Assembly: GCA_001311565.1 (NCBI GenBank) | Contig: BBBM01000012.1 | Span: 1 to 64,000 of the forward strand | Reading direction: 5' to 3' | DNA length: 64,000 nucleotides | Source: Desulfothermus okinawensis JCM 13304 | Lineage (GTDB): Bacteria; Desulfobacterota; Desulfovibrionia; Desulfovibrionales; Desulfothermaceae | Part shown: piece after piece, positions 43,747 through 54,676 of the stretch | How the letters are laid out: each line of letters begins with the position of its first letter | Numbering within the stretch: the first letter of the stretch is position 1 | Position numbers and translations under genes: made by a program | Notes under the pieces: model-generated | What the model was told of the DNA's origin: nothing | What the model saw: the letters and a program-made list of their open reading frames with translations, nothing else | The model's database searches: none

Positions 43747-44852
43747 TTAATTGTCTATTAATTGAAGGTAGTTTTTTTGCACTTGTTAGGTAGTGATACT
43801 CCCTAGCACCTTTAATTAGATCCTTTTCTTGTGGCGGGTTTTTTAAGACTTCAATGATCCTCTTTGATAATTCAATATGGTCGCCAACACTCACCAATGG
43901 ACCCAGCTCTCCACCCCTTAAAATTTCTCTGGGTCCACTCATGCAATCTGTTGATATAACAGGTGTTCCAAGGGCCATGGCCTCAACCAGTGCATTGGGA
44001 GACCCTTCCCATCTGGATGATAAAACAAAGAGGTCTGCATTTTTCAAATAGGGATAGGGATTTTTTTTTAAAACCCAGAAAGTCTACTTTTTCTCTAATA
44101 TTTAGTTCCATACATAGATTTTCCAGCTGTTTTTTTTAGTTCACCTTCTCCCAGTATTAGTAGTCTGGCCTCTACTTTCCTGTTCACCAAGGATACGGCC
44201 TTTATCAATGTCTTAAAATCCTTTTGATATGTTAGCCTCCCCATTCCCACAATTACTGGTACCTTTTTAGGTGGATTTAGCCACTTATGTTCTATTTTTT
44301 TCTTGTGCGAGTTCATAGATTTCATTGGTTATTGTAGGGTTTTTTATTACATAAGCCTTATCTTGCACATCTGGACAAAATGAGATTATATCCTCTATGA
44401 CCCCCTTTGATACACCTATTATGCCGTTGGCATGGGGAAGAAATTTCTTTAATAAAAGCAGTCTAAAATCAATATAGGGTTTAGGCTTGTTTTTCTCAAA
44501 GAGAGAGCGCCTTATATGTGTTCCAAACCTGATAAAGATCTTTGTATCTACCCTGGATATCCTTTTTGCAATAATCGCCATTATTCCAGCACGCTCCTTC
44601 ATTACCAACAGGGATTTAATCTTTTGTTTTCTTAAGATTTTTACCATATAAGGTATGCTCAGGAATGTGTGTTTATATGGAAGCTGTATGATTTTTACCT
44701 GTGAGGGGATCTTTTTTTACAAATTTTCCCCTTGATTTAATCCTGTACAAATTAACTCCCACATCTAGCTCCAAGAAACCCTGCATGAGATTAACCGCCA
44801 TTTTTTCAACACCACCATCACCTGAGAAGGAGAGGAGCATATTTACTTCCAT
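43747..44852 (-). CDS. GT4 family glycosyltransferase
   Basis: [20 protein letters not shown] is the acceptor-side GG motif of GT-B enzymes. [20 protein letters not shown] starts the second Rossmann domain, and [20 protein letters not shown] is the conserved ExxxxxxxE nucleotide-sugar motif. About 365 residues. Surplus bases lie near 43775, 44064, 44131, 44299 and 44711. It is the second of a GT4 pair, 11 bases from its neighbour. The sugar and acceptor are unknown. Surface polysaccharide or lipopolysaccharide synthesis is likely. Confidence 0.85.
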
Positions 44853-44863
44853 GAAATACTCCG

Positions 44864-45969
44864 TTAACCTTTTAGAATATTTGAATATAGCGAAATATAT
44901 TGTCTTACCATCCTGTCAATAGAAAAATGGTTTCTAACAATCTCCTTTCCCCTAAGCCCCATTTTTTTCTCTAAGGGATTTATCTTTGAGCAAACAAACA
45001 GTTTTGTTAATAAAGTCCTCTGTGTCTCCTTTTTTAAACAACAGTCCATTTTCATTGTTCCAGACAATCTCTGGTATCCCCCAACTGCAGATGCAACTAT
45101 AGGCACACCTGCTGAGCTTGCCTGGAGCAGAGATACTCCAAGTCCTTCCATGGATGCTGGATGTACTATTAAATCTAGACATGGTAATATCTTTTCCAAA
45201 TCCCACCTAAAACCAACGACCTTTATATATTTCTCCAATCTAGAAGTTTTAATTTTATCTCCAATTTCTTTTAAAAGAGGCCCTTTTCCAAACAAGAGAA
45301 ATACCACATCAGGTACTTGTTTTATAATAAAAGGTGCTGCTTTAATTAAAAATTCATGGCCTTTTCTGGGTATGAACTGGGCAATCATCCCAACTGTTTT
45401 AACCTTATTTGATAGGGAAAATTCTCTTAAGAAAAAATTCCTGTCACAGTCTTTGTTGTAAAAATCATAGTCAATTGCACTTGAGATAACTATTATATCT
45501 TTTTTTTGTTACACCTTGTCTTGTTAAAACGTTAACTATTCCTCTGGAGATTGACACTATCTTGTCATAAAGGGAATATTTTAGCTTTAATAGGTACTTG
45601 CTTTCTGGATTATCTACCCGTCTCGTGATTACTGATTTTGTCTTTGATAATTTTGCTGCGACTCCTCCCCAAAGATCAGCTCCTCTCCTGCTGTGCACGT
45701 GAATTATATGGGGTTTTTCTTTTTTTTATGATACCAAGAAGTTTAAATAAAAATAGTAAATCTATATCTCCATACATAGCTACATCATAGATTTTACATA
45801 TCCCTGTACATTTTTTTTGAGATATCGCTATTTTTTTTGGACAGACTAGTAAGTTTTCTCCAAAGGAGTTTTCTTTGAGTCCCTTTAATAGGTAATAGAC
45901 CTGTTTGGCACCTCCATATAGGTGCATACCTGTTTCAATATGAAGTATTTTGGGGTGATTACTATTCAT
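44864..45969 (-). CDS. GT4 family glycosyltransferase
   Basis: The start MNSNHPKILHIETGMHLYGG has the N-terminal GGAKQ acceptor loop. IIHVHSRRGADLW, MIAQFIPRKGHEFLIKAA and MEGLGVSLLQASSAGVPIVA (donor-binding ExxxxxxxE) follow. About 365 residues after correcting runs near 44965, 45070, 45500, 45720, 45810 and 45834. It belongs to the same pair as the preceding entry. The two proteins have matching fold and length but differ throughout. Confidence 0.85.
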
Positions 45970-46007
45970 GTGGTCAAATTTGAGGTTTTTGGATTCAAAT
46001 TTCAAGC

Positions 46008-46042
46008 AAAAAAAGAGGCAGGATGAAATTATCCATCCTGCC
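46008..46042 (-). terminator. Rho-independent terminator of hslVU
   Basis: GGCAGGATG and CATCCTGCC (46017-46042) form a nine-pair stem. On the minus strand it is followed by CTC and T7 (46008-46014). It begins 33 bases past the hslU stop. Confidence 0.85.
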
Positions 46043-46074
46043 ATCTATATTAAGGAGGGGGAGAGATGGCTAAG

Positions 46075-47442
46075 TTATAATATATATCTACTTAGGTCCC
46101 TGTCTTCCTGGAATTCTTTTAATTTCTCTCTCACATATTGAGCATTAATTGTGATTTTCTCGCCCTGTTTTTCTGGCGCTTCAAATGAGAGATCGTGCAG
46201 GACCCTTTCCATTAAAGTATAGAGCCGTCTAGCCCCGATGTTTTCTGTCTCTTCGTTTATTTTTTCAGCAAAGCTTGCTATTTCATATAAGGCGTTGTCA
46301 GTGAATTCTATTTCAACGCCTTCTGTTTCAAGGAGCGCTTTGTATTGAACAGTCAATGCGTTGCGTGGCTCGGTTAAGATTTTATAAAAATCTTCTTTTG
46401 TCAAGGGGGAAAGTTCCACTCTTAGTGGAAATCTTCCTTGGAGCTCTGGAATCAAATCAGATGGCTTGGCATAGTGGAAGGCACCAGCTGCAATAAAGAG
46501 TATATGATCGGTCTTTATCATGCCATATTTGGTGTTCACCACACACCCTTCTACTACGGGAAGCAGGTCCCTTTGTACACCTTCCCTTGATACATCTGCC
46601 TGCCTGCTGTCTCCTTTGCTGCAAATTTTATCTATTTCGTCTAAAAAGATAATACCTGTTTGTTCTACCCTCTCCTTTGCCATTTCAACTACCTTGTCCT
46701 GATCAATGAGTCTTTCGCTCTCCCTTTGTAATAGATATTCATATGCATCTTTTACCTTCATTTTTCTGATTTTCTTTTTTTTTGGGAAACATCTTTGAAA
46801 ACATCTCTTGTAGTTGCATCTCCATATCTTCCATTCCGGGCATTGACATGACCCCAACATGGACAGTAGGGGTCTCAACTTCTACTTCAACCATTCGATT
46901 GTCTAATTTCCCTTGTCTCCATAGCTCTCTAAATTTTTCCCTTGTGGAATCTTGTGTTGTTGAGGTGTCTGAATCATTGTTTTCCATGAATTGAGGCGGC
47001 CCAAACTTTGGATGCTTTCTGGAACCAGGTAAAAGCAAATCTAAAAGTGCCTCTTCAGCAAGTACTTCTGCCTTTTCCTTCACCCTCTCCTGTTCTTCTT
47101 TCCTCACCATATTTACGCCAATTTCCATGAGATCTCTTACCATGGATTCCACATCTCTTCCAACATATCCAACTTCTGTGAATTTAGATGCCTCTACTTT
47201 AAAGAAGGGAGAGCCAGCCAGTTTTGCTAACCTCCTTGCAATCTCTGTCTTTCCAACCCCTGTGGGACCTATCATGATAATATTTTTGGGAGCAACTTCT
47301 TCCCTTAGCTCTGGTGATAATTTTTTTCCTCCTCCATCTGTTTCTAAGCGCCACAGCAACCATTTTTTTTTGCTTCACCCTGTCCAACTATATATTTGTC
47401 CAGTTCCTTTACTATTTGTCTTGGAGTCAAACTCTCTTCCAT
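46075..47442 (-). CDS. hslU: ATP-dependent protease ATPase subunit HslU
   Basis: The AAA+ unfoldase that feeds the HslV peptidase. The repaired protein of about 453 residues starts [20 protein letters not shown]. Walker A is [14 protein letters not shown], the pore-loop region is [13 protein letters not shown], Walker B is [11 protein letters not shown], and the C-terminal SRYIL inserts into HslV. Surplus bases fall near 47369, 47323 and 46780. It is transcribed after hslV and closed by the terminator at 46008-46042. Confidence 0.95.
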
Positions 47443-47463
47443 TAAAAAACCTCCTGCATATTC

Positions 47464-48006
47464 TTATTTCTTGAGATATTCTACTACAATTTCAGAATTG
47501 GTATACACGCACATAGAAGCAGCTATTTTCAAAGAATCCTCCACAATTTCTTTAGCTGACAACTGGGTATGCATGCAAAGTGCCTTGGCAGCAGCCATGG
47601 CGTATGGTCCACCAGAGCAATTCCTATTATGTTGTCATCTGGTTCAATTACATCACCTGTTCCACTAATTAAGAGTATATTCTCAGCATTGGCCACAAGT
47701 AACATGGCCTCCAGTCGTCTTAAATATTTGTCTGTCCTCCACTCCTTGGCCAACTCCACACTGGCCCTTAAGAGATTACCTGAAAATTCTTCAAGCTTTG
47801 CCTCAAATTTTTCAAACAATGTAAATGCATCTGCAGTGGCGCCGGCAAATCCTGCTATTATCTTATTTTTATACAATCTTCTTACTTTTTTTTGCCTTGT
47901 GTTTTATGGAGATGGCCTGTCCCAGGGTCACCTGGCCATCTCCTCCTATGGCTACACCACTTTCATCTTTTACTGCCAGGATTGTAGTGCCTTTTATCTC
48001 AACCAT
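47464..48006 (-). CDS. hslV: ATP-dependent protease peptidase subunit HslV
   Basis: The N-terminal-threonine peptidase of the HslUV complex. [13 protein letters not shown] leaves a mature Thr after a short propeptide. [44 protein letters not shown] and AMAAAKAL follow in order. About 180 residues. A surplus base lies near 47888. One base is missing near 47624 (GC for GGC), restoring [13 protein letters not shown]. It is 21 bases upstream of hslU. Confidence 0.95.
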
Positions 48007-48026
48007 TTAAGCTCCTGAAATGCTAT

Positions 48027-48579
48027 TTAAGAGTTAAATATTTCCTCTGCCACTTCACACCATAGTTTAAACATATCCTCAGAAAATAAATAAAGATAAC
48101 AGGTTTTAACCCCGGTATTTGGGAGGACTTCTTTTATCGTCCCAATGGCAATTTGGGCTGCTTCCCTTTTGGGGTACCCATAGACTCCACAACTGATGGC
48201 TGGAAAAGCAATTGTTGTCAAGTGGTTTGAATCTGCCAATTTTAGTGAATTTTTATATGCATTTTTCAGAAGTTCTGGTTCATTGTGTTTCCCATCCCTA
48301 TAAATGGGGCCAACAGTGTGTATCACATATTTTGCCTTTAACTTAAAACCAGGGGTAATTACAGCCTCCCCTGTTGGTAGGGGGCCATTTTCCTGAACCC
48401 ATTTCATACCAGCTTTTTTTTAGTTCTGGACCAGCTGCCCTATGAATGGCTCCATCAACCCCTCCTCCTCCTGCGAGCTGGGAATTTGCGGCGTTTACAA
48501 TAGCATCCACATTTGCTTTTGTAATGTCCCCCTGAAGTATGATTATTCCCTTGTCCCCAAGGGTAAAATTTTTTTTCAT
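48027..48579 (-). CDS. Macro-domain protein (O-acetyl-ADP-ribose deacetylase-like)
   Basis: Macro domains bind or hydrolyse ADP-ribose derivatives. [20 protein letters not shown] and [17 protein letters not shown] form the ADP-ribose pocket, [11 protein letters not shown] follows, and [16 protein letters not shown] is the second signature. 183 residues after removing one base of the T8 run near 48418. It precedes hslV by 20 bases and may be co-transcribed. Confidence 0.9.
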
Positions 48580-48719
48580 ACCCTCTCCTCCAAAAATTTT
48601 GTTGTATTCTTTACACCATAATTAAAACATTAGCACGTTCTGTAATATGTCAAGCAAGGACTTGTGTATTGACAGGATTTAAATTAGTGATGATCCTTAT
48701 CTTCTATGGGATTTTAGGG

Positions 48720-48750
48720 TTAGCCCAGGTTTTGAGCAAACTTGGGCTAA
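48720..48750. repeat. Dispersed palindrome, copy 5
   Basis: TTAGCCCAGGTTT and AAACTTGGGCTAA form a hairpin with a five-base loop. It lies between divergent genes, followed on the plus strand by a T8 run. Confidence 0.6.
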
Positions 48751-48820
48751 GGTTTTTTTTACTAAAAAAATTAGAGAGTTTTTGGTATGTACCATTTTTT
48801 TTGACATTTTTATTGTGATA

Positions 48821-48955
48821 ATGGCTGTAGTTATTGCAGGAGCCCTCTTGATTAAAAGATTTATGCAAATTTTTGACAAAACCAAAGAAGGCTCCCCATG
48901 CGTGGGTTGCTCAAATTCAGACTGCCCTTATAAAGATAAAGACCTTAACCAGTAG
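48821..48955 (+). CDS. Small membrane protein with Cys-rich tail (FeoB-associated-like)
   Basis: A short frame from ATG 48821 gives a hydrophobic helix (MAVVIAGALLIKRF) then DKTKEGSPCVGCSNSDCPYK, 44 residues. The open frame extends upstream through more hydrophobic codons (FFDIFIVIMA), so the true start may be an alternative codon near 48782. One helix plus a CxxCx4C tail resembles FeoB-associated Cys-rich proteins, but no feo gene is near. It converges on and overlaps the next gene by a few bases. Confidence 0.5.
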   Translation: MAVVIAGALLIKRFMQIFDKTKEGSPCVGCSNSDCPYKDKDLNQ

Positions 48956-49936
48956 TTTGAGTGGCAGGGGTCTTATCATTCAGTTGATTTTCCCTGTTTC
49001 CCTGGATATTTCCTCCTGGTTTATTAGTTGGATATAGATAGATTTTATCTTCAGCAATGAGCCCCATGGCCAGTAAGAATTTTTTTTCCATCATTTTCAG
49101 TTGACCATACATTGAAAAGAGAAAAAAATGGAGTTTAAGACATCCATTTTTTTCTCATCTTGTTTTTCTTCTCCATGACCCCTGTAGGGGGGTATTTTGT
49201 TCTGTTAGCTGGAGTTTTTGAACTGACTCTGGATTATCTGGGGACTTAAAGTTTGTTTTGTCTTCAATTATATGTCCATTATCCTTTGGCTGGGCTGTGG
49301 TTGTATTTTTCGGTATGGTAGATTTTGAACCATTCAGGGAGAGGGGCTTTATATCAATTTCAAAATTAAAATTGGATTTAAGCAAGGTATCTTTCCTGGT
49401 TTTTAAATTTAGTACCATCTGGTGTGATATCTCTCTGGAATTCATCTTAAAATTGGTTTTTTTGTATGAACTCCTGGGACAATCCCAGCTCAATATTCAC
49501 ATCTAACTTTTTGCCATCTTCGGTTTCAACAGTTAGTTCCATGTCCATTTTTACCTTTTCAATATCTTTGTAAAATTTGTTGTAACCAAGTTTATTCATG
49601 TTTGCCTGATGGCGGAAATTGCCTTTATAATTCAGGTGTTCTGAGAGTAGCGTCTTTTCCATATGTGAAAAATCAAATTTATCTATATCTACAATCTCAA
49701 CATCTTTGCCTGTAAACTTTTCAATTATGGATTCCAACATCTTTAGATTATCAGAAGATAGGTTCTTTAAACCTTCCTGATTTGTGCTGGATATAGAAAC
49801 AGAGTCCCTGGTTTGGGGTGTTGATATATTTTTTTAAATTTTGTGGTGATAGCTGGTTTTCTTTTGATGGATCCTGGTCATAGGATATTTTGTTATATTG
49901 AGTGTTAAGGTAGAGGATTGAGGAATTTATTTTCAT
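48945..49936 (-). CDS. Unknown 328-residue protein
   Basis: Five run corrections (near 49833, 49459, 49187 in a C5 run, 49121 and 49083) join several pieces into one chain. It starts MKINSSILYLNTQYNKISYD and ends DKTPATQTTG. A central part repeats amphipathic strands (MDMELTVETEDGKKLDVNIE, SHQMVLNLKTRKDTLLKS, FNFEIDIKPLSLNG). The C-terminal FLLAMGLIAEDKIYLYP is conserved-looking. The N-terminal polar low-complexity segment resembles flagellar or export-associated proteins, and the middle recalls DUF5610, but I do not recognise it firmly. Confidence 0.55.
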
Positions 49937-50005
49937 GGTTTATCCCTCCTTTTTCATATCTTAATCGACATGGGAGGGATAAAATTTAGGGGGAAAATAT
50001 TTTAG

Positions 50006-51878
50006 TTATTCTTCTGGAAAATCCATATAAATTTCAACTTCTCCACCATACCCTCTTTTGAGCTTGGCATTATGGTATCTCTTTTTAAACACGTGGATCA
50101 TCTTTGTATTGTCTATTAAAACAGTGGCTATAAATCCTTTGTATCCGTTTTCTTTTGCAATTTTCTCAAGGAGTTTGAGTAAAAACGATCCAATCCCCAT
50201 ATTTTGCAGATCATCTCTAACCACAAAGGCCACTTCTGCATACTCTTTACTTATATCTGAACTAGCATATGAACCAATTGCCACAATTTCCTTTTTTTCT
50301 CCCCTTTTGGAGTAGTCCCACCATTGTCATATTTTTTCTGTAGTCCACCCTGGCCCACTCATTCTGGAGCATTTGTCTGGAAAAGACCTTCTTTTTTTTG
50401 GAAAAACCTGTAATATACAGTTGTATCTTTTAAAGAATAAAAGAAATTTCTTGAAGCAAATTCATCTGAGGGAAGAAGTGGCCTAAATTCAATGTTCCTG
50501 CCATTGGGAAGGGTGTAATTGTATTTATATTTTTCAATAAATATGAGGTCTTCTTTTTTGGGAGGTAATTGATCTGGGAAAATGTAGTGTTTCTTTTTGG
50601 CTTCATTAATTAGTTCTTCTCTGAACTTTGGATGTGCAATTTGGGCCAGCTCCATCACCCTTTGGTATATGGACTTTCCATAGAGTTCTGCTATTCCATA
50701 CTCAGTAACCACAATGTCCACGTCTGCCCTGGTTGTTGCTACTCCAGCACCTTCGCTTAACTGTGGTACTATCCTGGAAACCTTCCCATCCTGGCAGTTG
50801 AAGGTAAGGCAATTATTGAAAAACCACCTTTTGACATCTTTGAACCCCTTATGAAGTCTACCTGGTCACCAATTCCACTGTAGAACAAATATCCCTTTGA
50901 ATCTGTACAGATCTGGCCAGTTATATCCACTTCAAGTGCTGAGCTCAGCGAAATAAAATGGTCATTTTTTGCTATTATGTTGGGATCATTTACAAAATCA
51001 GAAGACTTAAAATAAAACATGGGGTTGTTGTTTACAAAATTATACAATTTTTCAGTTCCCATACAAAGGGATGCTACTGCTCTGTCTGGGAGGTAAGATT
51101 TTTTTTCTGTTTGTTATTACCTTATTTTCAAACAAGGGAAGAAAACCATCAGTTATGACTTGGGTGTGTATTCCAAGATCCTTTTTATTCATAAGGTAAG
51201 GTAATATGGCATCGGGTAGATGGCCAAATCCCACCTGGAGTGTTGCTTCATCATCTATGAGCTGATTCACATAGAATGCTATTCTCTCAATTATTTCTTT
51301 GTTCTTTTTTTCTGGGCACTGCTTCTACCAATGGTTCTTCATAAAAACAAGATAGTCTATGTCGTCTATATGTATTAGACTATCTCCCCATGTCCTGGGC
51401 ATTCTGGGATTTATTTGCGCAATAACCAGGTCTGCGCTCTTAAGTCCAGCATAAGTTATATCAACTGATATCCCTAAGCTGCAATATCCAAATTTATCTG
51501 GTGGGGAAACCTGAATTAAAGCTACATCAAGCCCTATGGATTTTGAATAGAATAACTCTGGGATTTCAGATAAGTATGCGGGGATGTAGTCTATTTTTCC
51601 TTCAAATGCCGCCTGGCGCATCTTTAAACTTATGAAAAATAACTTAAGGGAGAATCTCCTCAAAAAATTTTCATCATCTATATAATCCCCAAAGGTGGAG
51701 GAGAGCATTTGATAGATGACTATATCCTGGAGATTTTGGTCTTTTACCATTTCCCTGATGAGGTGTTGGGGTTCTCCACATCCTGTGCCCACAAAGACCC
51801 GACTTCCATTTTTTTATCTTTCTAATTGCTTGTTCCACACCTACCAGCTTTTTTTGAACATATATCAGGTAGATCCAT
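50006..51878 (-). CDS. Acetyl-CoA hydrolase/transferase fused to GNAT domain
   Basis: The first 450 residues are the CoA-transferase family I type: RVFVGTGCGEPQHLI, QVSPPDKFGYCSLGISVD, TYAGLKSADLVIAQINPRMP and TEYGIAELYGKS. The last 170 residues are a GNAT acetyltransferase: FRPLLPSDEFASRNFFYSL and VVRDDLQNMGIGSFLLKLLE (acetyl-CoA loop). About 620 residues after correcting runs near 51855, 51810, 51310, 51100, 50391 and 50295. CoA transfer or acyl-CoA hydrolysis is likely. The GNAT part may acetylate a protein or act in regulation. Confidence 0.83.
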
Positions 51879-52017
51879 GTTTTTTTTATTCTCCAGGTTG
51901 TTGATTTTTGTTTTTAGTGTATGTACCAAAAAAACCAAGTGAGTTAATGATATATGAATATATCATTCATAATGATAGGTCAAGAAACTCAAAATCAAAG
52001 AATTTTAGGGAGGTTTT

Positions 52018-52914
52018 ATGGTTATAGATTTAGGTGAAGGCATGCATTATGAAGGGTTTTGTATAAGACCACCAAGTGAGGCCTTCAGTATTTTACTTCA
52101 GGTAACTGTTGGTTGTTCTCACAATAAATGCACTTTTTGTGGCACATATAAACAAAAGAGATTTAGGATAAAAGAATGGGACATAGTGTTCAGCGATATA
52201 TTATTTGCTTCCAAATATATGAGAAATCAAAATAGGTTGTTTTTAATGGATGGAGATGCACTTATTATCCCTAAGAGAAAGCTAGTTCCTTTAATTGATG
52301 CCATAAATAAACATCTGCCCTGGCTCGAGAGGATAGGTACCTATGCAAATGCAAAAAGCCTTAGAAAAAAAGACCTTAGAAGAGCTAATTGAGCTCAAAG
52401 AGAAAAAGTTGGGTATTATATATCTTGGGGTAGAGAGTGGAGACGATGAAGTTTTAAAGGATATTAATAAAGGAGCTACTTCTTCTGAATATGTTGAGCT
52501 TGCAAAAAAAGGTTAAGCTCTCTGGTATAAAACTCTCTGTTACTGTGCTTCTTGGAATTGCAGGTAGAATGAGATCCCTTGAGCATGCAAGGGCAACTGG
52601 AGAATTGCTTACAAAAATGGATCCTGACTATGTGGGCGCACTCACACTTATGTTAATACCTGGAACTCCTTTACACGATAAATATGAGAGGGGTGAATTT
52701 GAACTTCCAGACAAATATGGAATGCTAATGGAACTTAGGGAAATGATAAGGTTTACTGATCTTACCCATGGCCTTTTCACTTCAAACCATGCTTCAAACT
52801 ATCTCCCGTTAAAGATAAAATATCCAGAAGGGAAAAAAAGGTGCGTTAGAGATGATTGACAAAGCAATAAAAGGGAAGATTGGCCTTAAGCCGAGTGGAT
52901 GCGCGCACTTTAAT
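52018..52914 (+). CDS. Radical SAM protein
   Basis: QVTVGCSHNKCTFCGTYK is the iron-sulfur motif (C-x4-C-x2-C spacing, as in a subgroup of radical SAM enzymes). It is followed by FLMDGDALIIPK, LGIIYLGVESGDDEVL and LSVTVLLGIAG. About 298 residues. Two surplus bases (near 52370 and 52505), another near 52838, and a missing base near 52893 (CCGAG for CCGGAG) are needed. The last restores the end KPEWMRAL. The substrate is unknown. It stands alone before the ATP synthase promoter. Confidence 0.78.
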
Positions 52915-52980
52915 GAATAGGTTGGTTGTGAAATAGTGAACAAAGTAATCAGTTTTTAAACTGAGTTTTAAAAAAAATCT

Positions 52981-53009
52981 TTGACAGACAGGTGGAAATG
53001 AGATAAACA
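52981..53009 (+). promoter_or_regulatory. Likely promoter of the ATP synthase operon
   Basis: A consensus -35 TTGACA (52981-52986) is followed after 17 bases by TAAACA (53004-53009), 70 bases before the first atp gene, which has a GGAGG ribosome site. Confidence 0.55.
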
Positions 53010-53078
53010 GACTCCAATTTGTAACAATTTTCACAAAGTCCTAATAACACACAAAAAACAAGGTTGGAGGGCAATTCT

Positions 53079-53498
53079 ATGATAGAGCTAAACATTACCT
53101 TTTTTTATTCAACTGGTAAATTTTTTTGATCTTGCTGGCTGTGTTAAATCTTATTTTGTATCGTCCCATTAGGGGGATACTAAAGCAGAGACAGGAGAGG
53201 CTTTCTGGTTATCTGTCTGACATTGAACAATTTAATGAACAGGCAGGTGAAAAATTGAAAAATTATGAAGAGCAATTAAATCAAGCCAGGGTTGAGGCCT
53301 CAAAACTAAAAAAATGATTTTAAGGCTGAAGGTGTAAAAGAAGAACAGGTTGTACTTACTAAAGCAAAGGAAGAGGCCCAGGCAAAGCTAATGGCTGCAC
53401 GTGAGGACCTTGAGAAACAGGTAAGCTCTGTAAAGCAAGAACTTCTGGCCAAAGTAGACGAGTATGCAAATATGGTGGCACAAAGGGTTATGGCTTAA
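53079..53498 (+). CDS. atpF': ATP synthase Fo subunit b'
   Basis: One N-terminal helix (FFIQLVNFLILLAVLNLILY) precedes RPIRGILKQRQERL and a long coiled coil to MVAQRVMA, the layout of the b-type peripheral stalk. 138 residues after removing surplus bases near 53100, 53121 and 53309. It is the first of two b-type subunits in tandem, here called b'. Confidence 0.88.
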
Positions 53499-53539
53499 AT
53501 CCCAATAATAGAAAAAAAAGAGGTTTAAGGAGGTTGGTT

Positions 53540-54121
53540 TTGAAAAAAAATAATAAAAAGGACATTGTTGGTTCTGGCTCTCCTTCTTATGGGGAGTGTT
53601 GTTTGGGCCTCTGGCCATGGTTCTGAGGAAGCCTCTTCTGCTGCTGCCTGGAAAGACTTTTTTTTGGCGTTGTGTAAATTTTGCCCTATTTTTGGGTATT
53701 ATCTATAAGTTGGCAGGCAGCAAGATAAAAGATTTTTTTGGGGGGAGGACCAGAGATATTGAAAGTAAATTTAAATCCCTTGAAAAAAAGGCGGAGTGAA
53801 GCTGAACAGAAATTAAAAGAAGTAGAGGCTCGCATTGCAAATGTGGAGCAGGAGAGGGAGGAAATTTTGGCTGAGGCCAGGCGTCAGGGTGAGGCAATAA
53901 AAAGTGCCATAATAGAAAAGGCCTATAAGGACGCTGAAGAAATTAAAAAGCAGGCGGAGATAAAGGCCCAGCAAGAATTTGAACAAGCTATAGAATTAAT
54001 TAGGGCTGAGATGGCAGACAAGATTATTGAGTCTGCTGAGAAGATAATTTTGAGTAGGCTAGGGGTTAAGGAACAGGAACAATTAATTGATAAATATCTA
54101 ACAAAGGTGGTGCTCAATTGA
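53540..54121 (+). CDS. atpF: ATP synthase Fo subunit b, with signal-like N-terminus
   Basis: The probable TTG start at 53540 lies seven bases after AAGGAGG. The N-terminus IIKRTLLVLALLLMGSVVWA resembles a signal sequence and precedes the normal b-subunit helix FWRCVNFALFLGIIYKLAG and a coiled coil. This N-terminal extension is common in Desulfobacterota b subunits as I recall. About 192 residues. Lesions lie near 53545, 53736 and 53789. The stop overlaps the atpH start. Confidence 0.85.
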
Positions 54122-54667
54122 AACAGGAAATAATAGCAAAAAGGTACTCCAGGGCATTGTTCGCAATTGGCCAGGAGGAAGGTCCTGAGGCCTTGAGGAA
54201 ATATGGCGCGGAACTTGGGGCCTTTTGTGACCTTGTGGAGAGTGAGCCTATTTTGCTTAGGATTTTTAAAAATCCTGTTATCAGGGTGGAGGACAAAAAG
54301 GTCCTAATAGGTAAGATCCTTGATAAAATAGGCGCCTCCAAGGTTGTTAAAAATTTCTTTATGCTCCTGGCTGAAAAAAAAACGTCTTCCTTATATCCTA
54401 GATATAAGGAACTATTATCAAAAGTTACTTGATTTATTTGAAGGTATTGTTCGTGGTCATCTTGTTACTGCTATTGATTTAAATGATGATAAGAAAGAGA
54501 GCATTAGAAAGAGCTTAGAGGAGAAGATGGCCAAGAAGTTTGTTTTAGATTTTCAGGTGGACAAGGGTATTTTAGGTGGTGTGGTCTTAAAGGTTGGGGA
54601 TAAGGTGTATGATGCCAGTTTAAGGGCCCAATTAAATATATTGAAAGAAAAAAATAAAAAGGGGTGA
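54118..54667 (+). CDS. atpH: ATP synthase F1 subunit delta
   Basis: Links F1 to the peripheral stalk. 182 residues, starting at a TTG that overlaps the atpF stop (TTGA), with QEIIAKRYSRALFAIGQEEG at the start. The C-terminal domain has VTAIDLNDDKKESI and the typical DKGILGGVVLKVGDKVYDAS. One surplus base in the A8 run near 54375 splits the frame. Confidence 0.92.
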
Positions 54668-54676
54668 GTAGTGGCC

